Shown here piece by piece: positions 32,726 to 41,552 of a stretch of DNA of 51,268 nucleotides; the first letter of the stretch is position 1, and every line of letters begins with the position of its first letter. A program made the translations under genes and the position numbers. The stretch covers positions 1 through 51,268 of the forward strand of contig JAGOME010000027.1 of assembly GCA_017993715.1 (NCBI GenBank), read 5' to 3'. This DNA is from Phycicoccus sp. Its GTDB lineage: Bacteria; Actinomycetota; Actinomycetes; Actinomycetales; Dermatophilaceae. The notes below the pieces were generated by a model. It was not told the DNA's origin. It was given only the letters and a program-made list of their open reading frames with translations, and searched no databases.

Positions 32726-34200
32726 GGGAAGTCCTTCCGGTGGTGGTTCATGGGGCTTCCCACGGGCTGTGGGGAGGCCGTGTGGTCGGCCGAGGGCTCG
32801 CCTTCGGCCTCGGGTGCTTCGCTCATCGCCATGGCCGGGGGCTCTCGACGCAGACCGCGCGTCAGGTAAAGCAGGTAGGCGAAGCCGATGGCCAGCCAAC
32901 TCAGGCCGACGGTGAAGGTCGTCCCGCTGAGGCTCGTCCAGAGATAGAGGGTGAAGATGACCCCGAGGGCGGGCAGGACGATCAGCGTGAGGACCTTGCC
33001 CCCTCGTGCACCCCGTGCGAAGAGCTTGATCACGGACAGGTTGACGAAGGTGAATGCCGCGAGCGCGCCGAAGCTGATCATCGAGGAGGCGAGTCCCAGG
33101 GGGACTACCAGGGCGGACAGTCCCACCACGCCGACGATGATGTTGGGCAGCACGGGCGTGAGGAGGCGGGGGTGCAGTGTGCCGAAGACCCGGTGCGGCA
33201 GGACGTTGTCCCGGCCCATCGCGAACAGGATGCGGGAGACGCTGGCCTGGCTCGCGGCGGCACAGGCGAAACAGCCGGTGACGTAGGCGGCCGTGAAGAA
33301 GGTGTTGAGGAAGGCGCCGCCGGCGTAGGTCATGACATCGACGGTGGCGACATCGACGTTCTCGAAGGACTGCCAATTGGGGAAGACAAGGTGTCCGACG
33401 TAGGACTGCAGGATGTAGAGCGCGCCACCGACCAAGGCGCACAGGAGGATGGCCTGCGGAATGCGTCGTTTGGCATCGGTGGTCTCCTCGCTGAGCGTGG
33501 ACACAGCGTCGAAGCCCAGGAAACTCAGCGCGAGGATCGCCGCCCCGGCGACCACGGCCGGGAACGAGAACGACGATGAGTAGAACGGTGCGACGAAGTC
33601 CGGCTGAGCCCCATCGGCTGCGATCTGACGGACCGCCATCACGATGAAGACCGCGATGAAGACGAACTGGGCCGCGACAATCGTGAGGTTGACCCCGGTC
33701 AGGACCCGCATGCCCAGGATGTTCAGACTCGTCACCAGGACGACTGAGCCGATAATCCAGAGGGACATGGGGATCGACGGGAAGAAGTCGTGCATGTAAA
33801 GGCCGATGGCCAGGTAACAGATCATCGGCAGGAACAGGTAGTCCAACAACAGGCCCCACCCGACGATGAAGCCTGTCTTGCCGCCGAAGGCCTTGCGGGC
33901 ATAGGCGTAGGCCGAGCCGGCGACCGGCATGGCGACGGCCATTCGGCCGTAGCTGAGGGCGGTGAGCAGCATCGCGGCCGTGGTGACGATGTAGGCCGCG
34001 GGAAGGTGGCCCGAGGTCTCGTTGGTGACGACGCCATACGTCGTCCAGACGGTCAGGGGGACCATGTAGGCCAGGCCGAAGAAGACCAGCGCCGGCAGTC
34101 CTAGTACGCGCTTCATGTGTGGCGCAGCGGTGGCGGTGACCGCGTCTGTGCCGGGTCGCGTCGGTGCTGTCGTCCGGCGCTCCGAGGAATCGAGAGTCAT
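32722..34200 (-). CDS. APC-superfamily amino acid/amine permease (PuuP-like)
   Basis: 492 residues with twelve hydrophobic segments. APC landmarks: LGLPALVFFGLAYMVPLTVW (TM1), MPVAGSAYAYARKAFGGKTG (TM3 region), and LSFLGFDAVSTLSEETTDAKRRIP (the conserved GFD/E region). It imports an amino acid or polyamine by proton symport. First gene of the operon; GGGAG precedes the ATG. The cytosolic ends are variable. Confidence 0.9.
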   Translation of the reverse strand: MTLDSSERRTTAPTRPGTDAVTATAAPHMKRVLGLPALVFFGLAYMVPLTVWTTYGVVTNETSGHLPAAYIVTTAAMLLTALSYGRMAVAMPVAGSAYAYARKAFGGKTGFIVGWGLLLDYLFLPMICYLAIGLYMHDFFPSIPMSLWIIGSVVLVTSLNILGMRVLTGVNLTIVAAQFVFIAVFIVMAVRQIAADGAQPDFVAPFYSSSFSFPAVVAGAAILALSFLGFDAVSTLSEETTDAKRRIPQAILLCALVGGALYILQSYVGHLVFPNWQSFENVDVATVDVMTYAGGAFLNTFFTAAYVTGCFACAAASQASVSRILFAMGRDNVLPHRVFGTLHPRLLTPVLPNIIVGVVGLSALVVPLGLASSMISFGALAAFTFVNLSVIKLFARGARGGKVLTLIVLPALGVIFTLYLWTSLSGTTFTVGLSWLAIGFAYLLYLTRGLRREPPAMAMSEAPEAEGEPSADHTASPQPVGSPMNHHRKDFP

Positions 34201-34255
34201 GCGAGCTCCCTGCTATGAGAACCGGGCGCCTCATTGCGCTGCCGGTTGGTGGAAG

Positions 34256-34284
34256 ATTCTCCACTATTGAGGAATTCTCGTCAA
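34256..34284 (-). promoter_or_regulatory. Promoter of the amine catabolic operon
   Basis: On the minus strand TTGACG (34279-34284) and GAGAAT (34256-34261) are separated by exactly 17 bases, about 50 bases before the permease ATG. An imperfect AT-rich dyad around ATTCTCC and GAGGAAT overlaps the spacer and could be an operator, perhaps for the Xre-cupin protein. mshA starts on the opposite strand at 34358. Confidence 0.55.
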
Positions 34285-34357
34285 CCCTTGTGCCAAGCGA
34301 GGCCGGGCGGCCCGACCGTCGGCAGCGCCGCCGTGATGGGCTGAGACACTGCTGGGT

Positions 34358-35704
34358 ATGCATGAAGCCGGAGGCCTCGAAGGTGCACCCAATGAGGTCA
34401 ACGGGACGTATCGGGTCCGGCGAGTCGCCATGGTCAGCGTCCACACCTCACCGCTCGCGCAGCCCGGCACGGGTGACGCCGGGGGGATGAACGTCTACGT
34501 CCTGGAGACCTCCCGCGAGTTGGCGCGCAGCGGGATCGCCGTCGATGTCTTCACCCGGCGGACGACGGCCAGCCAGCCTGATGTCGTCGTCGTCGAGCCC
34601 GGCCTCGTTGTGCGACACATCGACGCCGGACCCTACGAGGGTCTGGACAAGGAGGATCTGCCGGGCCAGCTCTGCGCCTTCGCGGCGGGCATGATGCGGG
34701 TCGCGGCCCATGCGCCCGAGGGCCATTACGACCTCGTCCACTCCCACTACTGGCTCAGCGGTCAGGTCGGTTGGCTCGCGGCCGACCGGTGGGACGTCCC
34801 GCTCGTCCACACGATGCACACCATGGCACGGGTCAAGAACGAGCACCTGCCACCCGGCGATGCGCCCGAGCCAGCGGGACGCGAAATCGGCGAGGCGCAG
34901 GTTGTGGCTGCGGCGGACCGACTGGTCGCCAACACCGACATCGAGGCCGGTGAGCTCGTCCGGCTCTACGACGCGGATCCTGCGCGCGTCTCGGTCGTCT
35001 ATCCCGGCATCGACCCGACCGTCTTCCAGGCGGGCGACCGGGCGGCCTCGCGAGCCCGCGTCGGCTTGCCCGCGGATGCGACCCTGCTGCTGTTCGTCGG
35101 CCGGATCCAGCGGCTCAAGGCGCCCGACCTGTTGCTGCGGGCGGCGGCGACTCTCTTCGAGCGGCAGCCGTCGTTGCGGGACAACGTCATCGTGGCCATC
35201 CTGGGCGGCGCCAGTGGTCAGGCGGTCCGCTCTCCGCTCGGGCTCGCCGAGCTTGCGCTCGACCTCGGCATCGCCCAGAACGTCCGGTTCATCCCGCCGA
35301 CGGATCGGGCCACGCTCGCCGACTGGTATCGCTCGGCCTGTGTGGTCGCCGTGCCGTCGCACAACGAGTCCTTCGGCCTCGTTGCTGTCGAGGCTGCAGC
35401 CTGCGGCGCCGTCGTCGTGGCCTCCGACGTCGGGGGTCTGCCGACAGCGGTCGGGGAAGGCGGCATTCTCATCCCTGATCACGATCCCGCGACCTGGGCC
35501 AGCGCGATCGAGGGGATCCTCGGTGAGCCGGCCATGGCGCGGGAGCTCTCGCAACGGGCCGTCGCGCACGCGCACCAGTTCACGTGGACAGCCAGCGCCG
35601 AGCACCTTCGCCAGGTCTATGAGCTCGCATTGCGTTCTCCCCGAGGCGCTCCCATTAACGATTCGCAAGCCCTGAGCGGCATTCCCACGGCCGTGATCCC
35701 GTGA
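34358..35704 (+). CDS. mshA: D-inositol-3-phosphate glycosyltransferase MshA
   Basis: 448 residues. A GT4 enzyme that joins UDP-GlcNAc and inositol-3-phosphate, the first step of mycothiol synthesis. Motifs: [20 protein letters not shown], then [15 protein letters not shown] (residues about 27-56), [26 protein letters not shown], and the donor-site E-x7-E in [20 protein letters not shown]. The C-terminal 20 residues ([18 protein letters not shown]) look disordered. The stop overlaps the next gene by GTGA. No ribosome site is visible before ATG 34358, so the message may be leaderless. Confidence 0.95.
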   Translation: MHEAGGLEGAPNEVNGTYRVRRVAMVSVHTSPLAQPGTGDAGGMNVYVLETSRELARSGIAVDVFTRRTTASQPDVVVVEPGLVVRHIDAGPYEGLDKEDLPGQLCAFAAGMMRVAAHAPEGHYDLVHSHYWLSGQVGWLAADRWDVPLVHTMHTMARVKNEHLPPGDAPEPAGREIGEAQVVAAADRLVANTDIEAGELVRLYDADPARVSVVYPGIDPTVFQAGDRAASRARVGLPADATLLLFVGRIQRLKAPDLLLRAAATLFERQPSLRDNVIVAILGGASGQAVRSPLGLAELALDLGIAQNVRFIPPTDRATLADWYRSACVVAVPSHNESFGLVAVEAAACGAVVVASDVGGLPTAVGEGGILIPDHDPATWASAIEGILGEPAMARELSQRAVAHAHQFTWTASAEHLRQVYELALRSPRGAPINDSQALSGIPTAVIP

Positions 35705-36219
35705 CCGACCCCGCGACCTTCATCGCCGACTGGCTCACGGCGCAGACCATCGAGTGGGAGCCAGGCACCCGGCCCGGTGAGCTCGTCGTCACCCTGCCTG
35801 GTGAACACAAACTCAAGACCGTCGTGTCCCTGCTCGTCGGGGACCGCGACCTGGCGGCGTCGGCATTCGTCATCCGCAACCCCGACGAGAACCACGAGGA
35901 CGTCCAGCGGCTGCTGCTCCGGCGCAACCTGCGGCTGCGAGGGATCGCGTATGCCGTCGACGCCTCCGGCGATATCTACCTTGTGGGGCGACTACCCCTT
36001 GCCGCCCTGGACGAACAGCACCTGGACGAGCTCCTTGGCGAGGTGCTCGAGGCGGCCGACGGCATCTTTGACGAGGTACTCGTCCGGGGCTTTCTCACCT
36101 CCATGCACAAGGAGTGGGACTGGCGGGTCTCTCGTGGAGAGTCGCTGCGCAACCTCGAGGCATTTCGGCCGCTGCTCGAACGGCCAGGTGACCCGCCGCG
36201 AATGCCGCTGCCTGACTAG
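35701..36219 (+). CDS. YbjN domain protein (Rv0487-like)
   Basis: 172 residues, GTG start in the mshA stop (GTGA). The YbjN/type III secretion chaperone-like fold is indicated by [36 protein letters not shown] in several pieces and by [25 protein letters not shown]. It is cytosolic. The same mshA-ybjN-gpm order occurs in mycobacteria (Rv0486-Rv0489). Its biochemical role is not known; coupling to mshA suggests a tie to mycothiol or redox physiology. Confidence 0.87.
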   Translation: MTDPATFIADWLTAQTIEWEPGTRPGELVVTLPGEHKLKTVVSLLVGDRDLAASAFVIRNPDENHEDVQRLLLRRNLRLRGIAYAVDASGDIYLVGRLPLAALDEQHLDELLGEVLEAADGIFDEVLVRGFLTSMHKEWDWRVSRGESLRNLEAFRPLLERPGDPPRMPLPD

Positions 36220-36228
36220 GCTGGCACC

Positions 36229-36963
36229 ATGGCACACACGTTGATCCTGCTGCGGCACGGCGAGTCGGTTTGGAACCAGGAGAACCTCTTCACCGGATGG
36301 GTGGATGTCGATCTCACGGACAAGGGTCGGGTCGAGGCCGCCCGGGGAGGGCGCCTGCTCAAGGAAGCTGGGGTGCTCCCTGACGTCGTGCACACCTCCG
36401 TCCTGCGGCGCGCGATCACCACGGCCAACCTGGCCCTCGACGCCGCGGACCGTCACTGGATCCCGGTGCGGCGCAGCTGGCGGCTCAATGAGCGTCACTA
36501 CGGGGCCCTGCAGGGTCTGGACAAGGCCGCGACCCGCGAGAAGTACGGCGACGAGCAGTTCATGCTGTGGCGTCGCTCGTTCGACGTGCCGCCGCCGCCT
36601 ATCGAGGTTGGCAGCGAGTTCGACCAGTCCAGCGACGTCCGCTACGCCGGGGTCGAGGTGCCCCTGACCGAGTGCCTGGCTGATGTCATCCCGCGGATGA
36701 TGCCCTACTGGGAGAACGATATCCAAGGCGATCTGCGCGACGGCAAGACCGTGCTGGTGACCGCCCACGGCAACTCTCTGCGGGCGCTGGTCAAGCACCT
36801 TGACCAGATCTCCGACGACGACATCGCCGGCCTGAACATCCCGACCGGCATGCCGCTGGTCTATGAGCTCGGCGAGGACTTCATGCCTCTCGGGCCGGGC
36901 CGCTACCTGGACCCCGAGGCGGCCGCCGCGGCCGCTGCCGCAGTCGCCAACCAGGGCCGCTGA
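36229..36963 (+). CDS. gpmA: 2,3-bisphosphoglycerate-dependent phosphoglycerate mutase
   Basis: 244 residues. The phosphohistidine motif [18 protein letters not shown] (His11) and the second His in [15 protein letters not shown] are present, with the family's [20 protein letters not shown]. It interconverts 3- and 2-phosphoglycerate in glycolysis. TAGGCT at 36217-36222, straddling the previous stop, lies 6 bases before the ATG, so it probably has its own leaderless promoter as well as read-through. The C-terminus is Ala-rich ([15 protein letters not shown]). Confidence 0.96.
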   Translation: MAHTLILLRHGESVWNQENLFTGWVDVDLTDKGRVEAARGGRLLKEAGVLPDVVHTSVLRRAITTANLALDAADRHWIPVRRSWRLNERHYGALQGLDKAATREKYGDEQFMLWRRSFDVPPPPIEVGSEFDQSSDVRYAGVEVPLTECLADVIPRMMPYWENDIQGDLRDGKTVLVTAHGNSLRALVKHLDQISDDDIAGLNIPTGMPLVYELGEDFMPLGPGRYLDPEAAAAAAAAVANQGR

Positions 36964-36964
36964 C

Positions 36965-37015
36965 GGCATTCCGGCGGGGCGGCCGACGGCATTCCGGCCA
37001 GGCGCTGCGGCATTC
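36965..37015. repeat. Cluster of three octamer words after gpmA
   Basis: CGGCATTCCGGC occurs three times within 51 bases (cores at 36965, 36988 and 37009), all in one orientation, directly after the gpmA stop. The first two continue CGGCATTCCGG and the first and third CGGCATTCCGGCGGGGCG. This is the tightest cluster of the word in the window. Confidence 0.85.
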
Positions 37016-37085
37016 CGGCGGGGCGCCAGGGGCGGGGATCGTCCGGCGTCGCCCCTGGCGCCCGGCCTTTTGCCCGCGCCCGTCC

Positions 37086-37176
37086 CAACTTTCCCGCCGA
37101 CAGTGGGTTGGTGGGGGTAGACAGGGGAAATTAACCCCTGCGAACCCTCGTCAACCCACTGCAGGCGGGAAAGTTG
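37086..37176. repeat. 91-bp nested palindrome between gpmA and ppk2
   Basis: Arms 37086-37110 and 37152-37176 are 25-bp inverted repeats with 23 matches (outer ends CAACTTTCCCGCC / GGCGGGAAAGTTG). The 41-base spacer contains its own small hairpin CAGGGG/CCCCTG (37122-37140) around AAATTAA. It lies between convergent genes. It could be a double terminator or a miniature mobile palindrome; no flanking duplication is evident. Confidence 0.75.
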
Positions 37177-37202
37177 AGTACGGCGGGGTCACAGCCGCGG
37201 CC

Positions 37203-38132
37203 TCACAGGCGCGGCATGAGCCGATCGGTGTGCTCGCCGGTCTCATAGATGCGGCTGGCGTTGCCGACGATGAGCGGGTCGGGAGTGCCGACCAGCGCGA
37301 GGTCCTTGTTGGGGTAGTCGATCGAGCCGAGCAGGACGCGGAACGCCTCCAGGCGGGCGCGCTTCTTGTCGTTGGACTTGATGACTGTCCACGGCGCATC
37401 ACCGGTGTCCGTGTAAAAGAACATCGCCTCCTTGGCCTCGGTGTAGGCATCCCACTTGTCCAGGCTGGCCAGGTCGGTGGGGGACAACTTCCACTGGCGC
37501 ACCGGGTCGTTCTGGCGGGAGCTGAAGCGGGCCAGCTGCTCCTCACGGCTGACCGAGAACCACAGTTTGACCAGGCCGATGCCCGAGTTGACGAGCATCC
37601 GCTCGAGGTCAGGCGCCTCCCGCATGAACTCGAGATACTGCTGCGGGGTGCAGTAGCCCATGACCCGCTCCACGCCGGCCCGGTTGTACCAGGACCGGTC
37701 CATGAAGACGATCTCGCCCCCACTCGGGAGGTGCTGGATGTAGCGCTGGAAATACCACTGCGTGGTTTCGAGAGCGGTCGGCTTCTCCAGGGCGACGATT
37801 CGGGCGCCACGGGGGTTGAGGTGCTCCATGAACCGCTTGATGGCGCCACCCTTACCGGCGGCGTCGCGACCCTCGCAGATGACGAGGAGCTTTTGACCGG
37901 ACTCTTTGACGTGCAGCTGGAGCTTGAGCAACTCGATCTGGAGCTGCCGTTTGGTGGCCTCGTACTCGTCGCGGGAGAGCTTCTTGTCGTAGGGGTAGCC
38001 GACCCGCCAGGCCTTGGTCTGGGGGGCGCCCGTTGACTCGCTCAAGCCGTTGGTCACATCGGCGAGCTCGGCCAGCTCATCGATCTCACCGGCCTCGTCG
38101 ACGCTGACGGAGATTCTGGTGTCCTCACTCAT
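37203..38132 (-). CDS. ppk2: Polyphosphate kinase 2 (PPK2)
   Basis: 309 residues. Walker A is EGRDAAGKGGAIKRF (near residue 89), the Walker-B-like segment is VFMDRSWYNRAGVERVMGY, and the lid is SSRQNDPVRQWKLSPTDLASL. A single PPK2 domain of this length belongs to the nucleotide-phosphorylating class (polyphosphate plus NDP to NTP). The N-terminal 40 residues are acidic and variable. It lies downstream of phoU (100 bases) and may share phosphate control with it. With ppk1 it gives the cell routes both to store and to spend polyphosphate. Confidence 0.94.
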   Translation of the reverse strand: MSEDTRISVSVDEAGEIDELAELADVTNGLSESTGAPQTKAWRVGYPYDKKLSRDEYEATKRQLQIELLKLQLHVKESGQKLLVICEGRDAAGKGGAIKRFMEHLNPRGARIVALEKPTALETTQWYFQRYIQHLPSGGEIVFMDRSWYNRAGVERVMGYCTPQQYLEFMREAPDLERMLVNSGIGLVKLWFSVSREEQLARFSSRQNDPVRQWKLSPTDLASLDKWDAYTEAKEAMFFYTDTGDAPWTVIKSNDKKRARLEAFRVLLGSIDYPNKDLALVGTPDPLIVGNASRIYETGEHTDRLMPRL

Positions 38133-38233
38133 GGGCTCAGCGTATCTACTACTGGATGTCGTTGATGGCCACCCGGGCTGCTGCCGCGGTCCCGTGGTCG
38201 AGCACTGTTCGGGCCCGCACGGGGCCCGACCGA

Positions 38234-38938
38234 TTAGTGGTGCGAGGGAAAGGGGCGGGTGTCGTCTTCCTCATCCTCGTGGCTGGCCTCCGCCTCTGGG
38301 CCGTACTGGCCGGTCACGAGGAAGATCACCCGGTGAGCGACGGACACCGCGTGGTCGGCGAAGCGCTCGTAGTAGCGGCTAATCAGCGTCATGTCGACGG
38401 CGGTCTCGGTCCCATGTGGCCACGCCGGCGAGGAGATGCGCTCGACGAGCGACCGGTGCAGGTCGTCCATCGCGTCGTCGTCCCGCTCGATCCCGCGTGC
38501 CGCCTCCACATCACGCGCGGCGATGATGGAACCGGTCTTGGCGACCAGGCCCTCGGCCACCCGACCCATCTCGACAATGATCGCCCGCAAGTCTGCCGGC
38601 ACAGCCGATCCGGGGTAGCGCAGCCGTGCGACCTTGGCGATGTGGCGGGCCAGGTCGCCCATTCGCTCCAGGTCCGCCGACATCCGCATGCTCGTGACCA
38701 CGAAGCGCAGGTCCGTCGCGACCGGCTGTTGGCGGGCCAGCAGGTCGATCGACTGCAGGTCCAGCTCCTCGCGGAGCCGGTCGATCTCCCGATCGGCAGC
38801 GATCACCGTCTCGGCCAGCATGACGTCGGCGTCGAGCAAAGCCGTCGTGGCGCGCGCCAGGGCGCTGCCGGCGAGGTGGGTGAGTTCGATGAGTTGGTCG
38901 GTGAGCTGGTCGAGATCCTGGTGGAATGCCGTGCGCAT
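38234..38938 (-). CDS. phoU: Phosphate signalling protein PhoU
   Basis: 234 residues made of two three-helix repeats, each with the E/DxxxD metal signature (ETVIAADREIDRLREEL; ERMGDLARHIAKVARLRY; ISRYYERFADHAVSVAHRV). PhoU dampens the sensor kinase in response to PstSCAB activity. Here phoU is divergent from senX3-regX3 rather than in the pst operon, as in mycobacteria (phoY). Two GTTCACC boxes on its strand lie about 90-125 bases upstream, so it is probably itself RegX3-controlled. Confidence 0.94.
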   Translation of the reverse strand: MRTAFHQDLDQLTDQLIELTHLAGSALARATTALLDADVMLAETVIAADREIDRLREELDLQSIDLLARQQPVATDLRFVVTSMRMSADLERMGDLARHIAKVARLRYPGSAVPADLRAIIVEMGRVAEGLVAKTGSIIAARDVEAARGIERDDDAMDDLHRSLVERISSPAWPHGTETAVDMTLISRYYERFADHAVSVAHRVIFLVTGQYGPEAEASHEDEEDDTRPFPSHH

Positions 38939-39030
38939 CGGAATGTCGTCCTTGGTGGCTGGGCGCGTCCTGAAGAAGCGCGAAACATAACGTGACCCGT
39001 CGCGGGCCCCGCGAACGGCAGCGTCGCAGT

Positions 39031-39063
39031 TGGCGGTGAACTGGCTGGGGATCGCAGGTGAAC
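39031..39063 (-). promoter_or_regulatory. PHO-box-like repeats between phoU and senX3
   Basis: On the minus strand, GTTCACCTGCG (39053-39063) and GTTCACCGCCA (39031-39041) are spaced exactly 22 bases apart, two 11-base periods, with a degenerate unit between. The phase and sequence match the pstS boxes at 8637-8658. A -10-like TATGTT for phoU is at 38984-38989. The site could serve either divergent gene. Confidence 0.6.
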
Positions 39064-39134
39064 TTCTGGGGTCCGTGCCGTGCGGACCCTGGCGATGGTC
39101 GATGGCGGACCTCCGACCATGTCACGCTGGTGAC

Positions 39135-40340
39135 GTGGATGTGACACTCGCTGCGATGCTGGGCGGCGCCGTCGGCCTCATTCTCGGTGCGGTCGCTGTC
39201 GTCGCCACGCGGTACTCCGAGCGGCAGCTAACCCAGGTCCCCGATGTGGATGAGCCTTCGCTGCCACGTGGCGTCGGGGATGTCCTCGCCGTCCTGAAGT
39301 CCATCGGCATCGTGCTCGACAGCTCGGACGCCGTTGTCTCGGCCAGCCCTTCGGCCATCTCGTACGGGCTGGTCAGACAGGGGGATCTCGTCCACGCCGA
39401 GCTGCGGGATCTCGCCCGTCAGGTCCGCCGCGACGGCGAGATTCGCGAGGCCGAGCTCGAGCTGACCAAGGGGACCGGCGCCGCCAAGATCTACGTGGGC
39501 ACGCGCGTGGCCCCGCTCGGCCAGGCGTTCATCCTTATCCTCGCGGACGATCGGACGAGCGCGCGTCGGGTCGAGGAGGTCCGACGTGACTTCGTGGCCA
39601 ATGTGAGCCACGAGCTCAAGACTCCGGTGGGAGGCATCAGTCTGCTTGCCGAGGCGATCCTCGACGCCAAGGACGACCCTGAGGGTGTCGAGCGGTTCGC
39701 CCAGCGCATCCAGGTCGAGTCGGCCCGCCTGACCCGACTCGTGCAGGAAATCGTCGACCTGTCCCGCCTGCAGGTTGCCGACACCCTGCACGAGCCCCTC
39801 CTGGTCGATCTGGGGCTCGTTCTGGCCGAGGTCGTCGACCGCGTCCGGGTCCCGGCGGATGCTCGCGGCATTCGACTGGAGGCCTCCGTCGAGCCGGCGC
39901 TGGCCGTCTTCGGTGACGGCGAGTTGCTGACGACGGCGGTCGCCAACCTCGTGACGAATGCCGTCAACTACTCGGAGGGGGGCACCAAAGTGGCGATCGG
40001 GGCCCGCTCCGTCGGCGATCAGGTCGAAGTCACCGTCACCGACCAGGGCCACGGCATTCCCGAAAGCGAGCAGCAGCGGATCTTTGAGCGGTTCTATCGG
40101 GTCGACGCGGCCCGGTCGCGAGCCACCGGGGGCACCGGCCTCGGCCTGGCGATCGTCAAGCACGTCTGCGCGACCCACGGCGGCGATGTGTCCGTGTGGA
40201 GCAGCCCCAACCACGGATCGACGTTCACGATGCGACTGCCTCTCGCCCACGGCACTGCGGAGTCCCCAGCCGGTGAACCAGCTGCCGCCCACCCCCGAGC
40301 AGTGGCCATGGCGCCGCTGAGAGGAGACATCCCCGCATGA
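39135..40340 (+). CDS. senX3: Sensor histidine kinase SenX3
   Basis: 401 residues from GTG 39135 (GTG 39141 possible). One N-terminal membrane helix (AAMLGGAVGLILGAVAVV) is followed by a PAS-like region (IGIVLDSSDAVVSASPSA). The H-box is FVANVSHELKTPVGGI, the N-box TNAVNYS, and the G-boxes VTDQGHGIPESE and GGTGLGLAIVKHV. It phosphorylates RegX3 at low phosphate under PhoU/Pst control. An N-box codon pair (Asn-Ala) is written AATGCC and forms one of the octamer words. Confidence 0.95.
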   Translation: MDVTLAAMLGGAVGLILGAVAVVATRYSERQLTQVPDVDEPSLPRGVGDVLAVLKSIGIVLDSSDAVVSASPSAISYGLVRQGDLVHAELRDLARQVRRDGEIREAELELTKGTGAAKIYVGTRVAPLGQAFILILADDRTSARRVEEVRRDFVANVSHELKTPVGGISLLAEAILDAKDDPEGVERFAQRIQVESARLTRLVQEIVDLSRLQVADTLHEPLLVDLGLVLAEVVDRVRVPADARGIRLEASVEPALAVFGDGELLTTAVANLVTNAVNYSEGGTKVAIGARSVGDQVEVTVTDQGHGIPESEQQRIFERFYRVDAARSRATGGTGLGLAIVKHVCATHGGDVSVWSSPNHGSTFTMRLPLAHGTAESPAGEPAAAHPRAVAMAPLRGDIPA

Positions 40341-41017
40341 CCCGCATCCTGGTCGTCGAGGACGAGGTGTCGTTCTCGGACCCCCTGTCGTATCTGCTCG
40401 GCAAAGAGGGCTACGACGTCGAGGTCGCCGAGACCGGCCCGGACGGGCTCGCGGCCTTTGAGGCCCGCGGGGCGGACCTGGTCCTGCTCGATCTCATGCT
40501 GCCCGGGTTGTCGGGCGTTGACGTATGCCGGGCGCTCCGGCAGCGCTCCAACGTGCCGGTCATCATGCTCACCGCCAAGGACAGCGAGATCGACAAGGTC
40601 GTCGGACTCGAGCTCGGGGCCGACGACTACGTCACCAAGCCCTACTCGGCGCGCGAGCTGCTCGCGCGCATCAAGGCCGTCCTGCGGCGCCTGGCCGAGC
40701 CCGAGGAGCTGCTCGTCACCACCCTGGAGTCTGGTCCGGTCCGGATGGACGTGGAGCGCCACGTGGTCACCGCCGATGGACGGTCGGTGTCCTTGCCGCT
40801 TAAGGAGTTCGAGCTGCTCGAGCTGCTGCTGCGCAACGCTGGTCGCGTGTTGACGCGCGGGCAACTCATCGATCGAGTGTGGGGTAGCGACTACGTGGGG
40901 GACACCAAGACCCTCGACGTCCACATCAAGCGGTTGCGGGCCAAACTCGAACCCGACCCCAGCGACCCGCGCCACATCATCACGGTGCGCGGTTTGGGCT
41001 ACAAGTTCGATCCCTGA
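40337..41017 (+). CDS. regX3: Response regulator RegX3 (phosphate regulon activator)
   Basis: 226 residues. The receiver has the acidic pair in VVEDEVSF, phospho-acceptor Asp52 (LVLLDLMLPG), and the Thr/Lys pair in MLTAKDS and VTKPYSA. The OmpR-type winged helix ends LDVHIKRLRAKLEPD and VRGLGYKFDP. ATG overlaps the senX3 stop by four bases. It is the likely binder of the GTTCACC repeats at 8637 and 39031. Confidence 0.96.
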   Translation: MTRILVVEDEVSFSDPLSYLLGKEGYDVEVAETGPDGLAAFEARGADLVLLDLMLPGLSGVDVCRALRQRSNVPVIMLTAKDSEIDKVVGLELGADDYVTKPYSARELLARIKAVLRRLAEPEELLVTTLESGPVRMDVERHVVTADGRSVSLPLKEFELLELLLRNAGRVLTRGQLIDRVWGSDYVGDTKTLDVHIKRLRAKLEPDPSDPRHIITVRGLGYKFDP

Positions 41018-41072
41018 CCTCACCGGGGACCCCGGGAGGGTGGCGCGTGAGCGCGGCGCCTGTCTACTGGCT

Positions 41073-41552
41073 CTACGGGGTGACGTCTGCGTAGTGACCG
41101 GTGGCGTCGACCACGGGGACGCTGAATACGTTAATGCCAGCCTGCGAGGTCGAGACCTGAACGTCGGTCATGTCGCCTGGACCTGCCGGGACCGCCGACA
41201 ACGTGACCGCGTACTTCTTCTCGGCCAGGTTGGCTGAGCCGTGCGCGGGCACGGTCACGTCGGCGCTGCCCGATGGCACCTCGAACGTGATGTTGACGTC
41301 CTTGTCGGTGTCGTTGACGACCTGGGCGCTGACCCGGCCGGGCCCACCCTGCTCGGTGGCGACGATGACCAGGCTGCGCAGCACCACATCGGCGTCGAGA
41401 GCGACGTCGATCCCGTCTGCGGTCTGGGCCGGCTCGTCGGTCTGGACCGGCGAGAATAGGGCGCAGCCGCTCAGCGACAGCGCGGCGACCAGGGTGGTGA
41501 GGGTCAGCAGGCCGCGGCGGGCGGACGGGGCGGCGAGGGCTCGGATCGTCAC
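41073..41552 (-). CDS. Putative lipoprotein
   Basis: 159 residues. Signal peptide and lipobox LSGC predict lipidation at Cys30 ([13 protein letters not shown]). The rest is a beta-rich, immunoglobulin-like domain ([25 protein letters not shown], then [20 protein letters not shown]), as in small actinobacterial lipoproteins. It is convergent with regX3. No binding function is evident. It would sit on the outer face of the membrane. Confidence 0.82.
   Translation of the reverse strand: MTIRALAAPSARRGLLTLTTLVAALSLSGCALFSPVQTDEPAQTADGIDVALDADVVLRSLVIVATEQGGPGRVSAQVVNDTDKDVNITFEVPSGSADVTVPAHGSANLAEKKYAVTLSAVPAGPGDMTDVQVSTSQAGINVFSVPVVDATGHYADVTP

Noticed and set aside
29811-34200. Straight putrescine-to-succinate (Puu/GABA) pathway
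   Set aside because: There is no second aminotransferase or succinate-semialdehyde dehydrogenase, and the synthetase, hydratase and reductase would be unexplained.
31301-34444. Very long minus-strand frame joining permease and aminotransferase regions
   Set aside because: Only its C-terminal part is the real aminotransferase, with ATG at 32725 and a 4-base overlap with the permease; the rest is an out-of-frame read of the permease gene.
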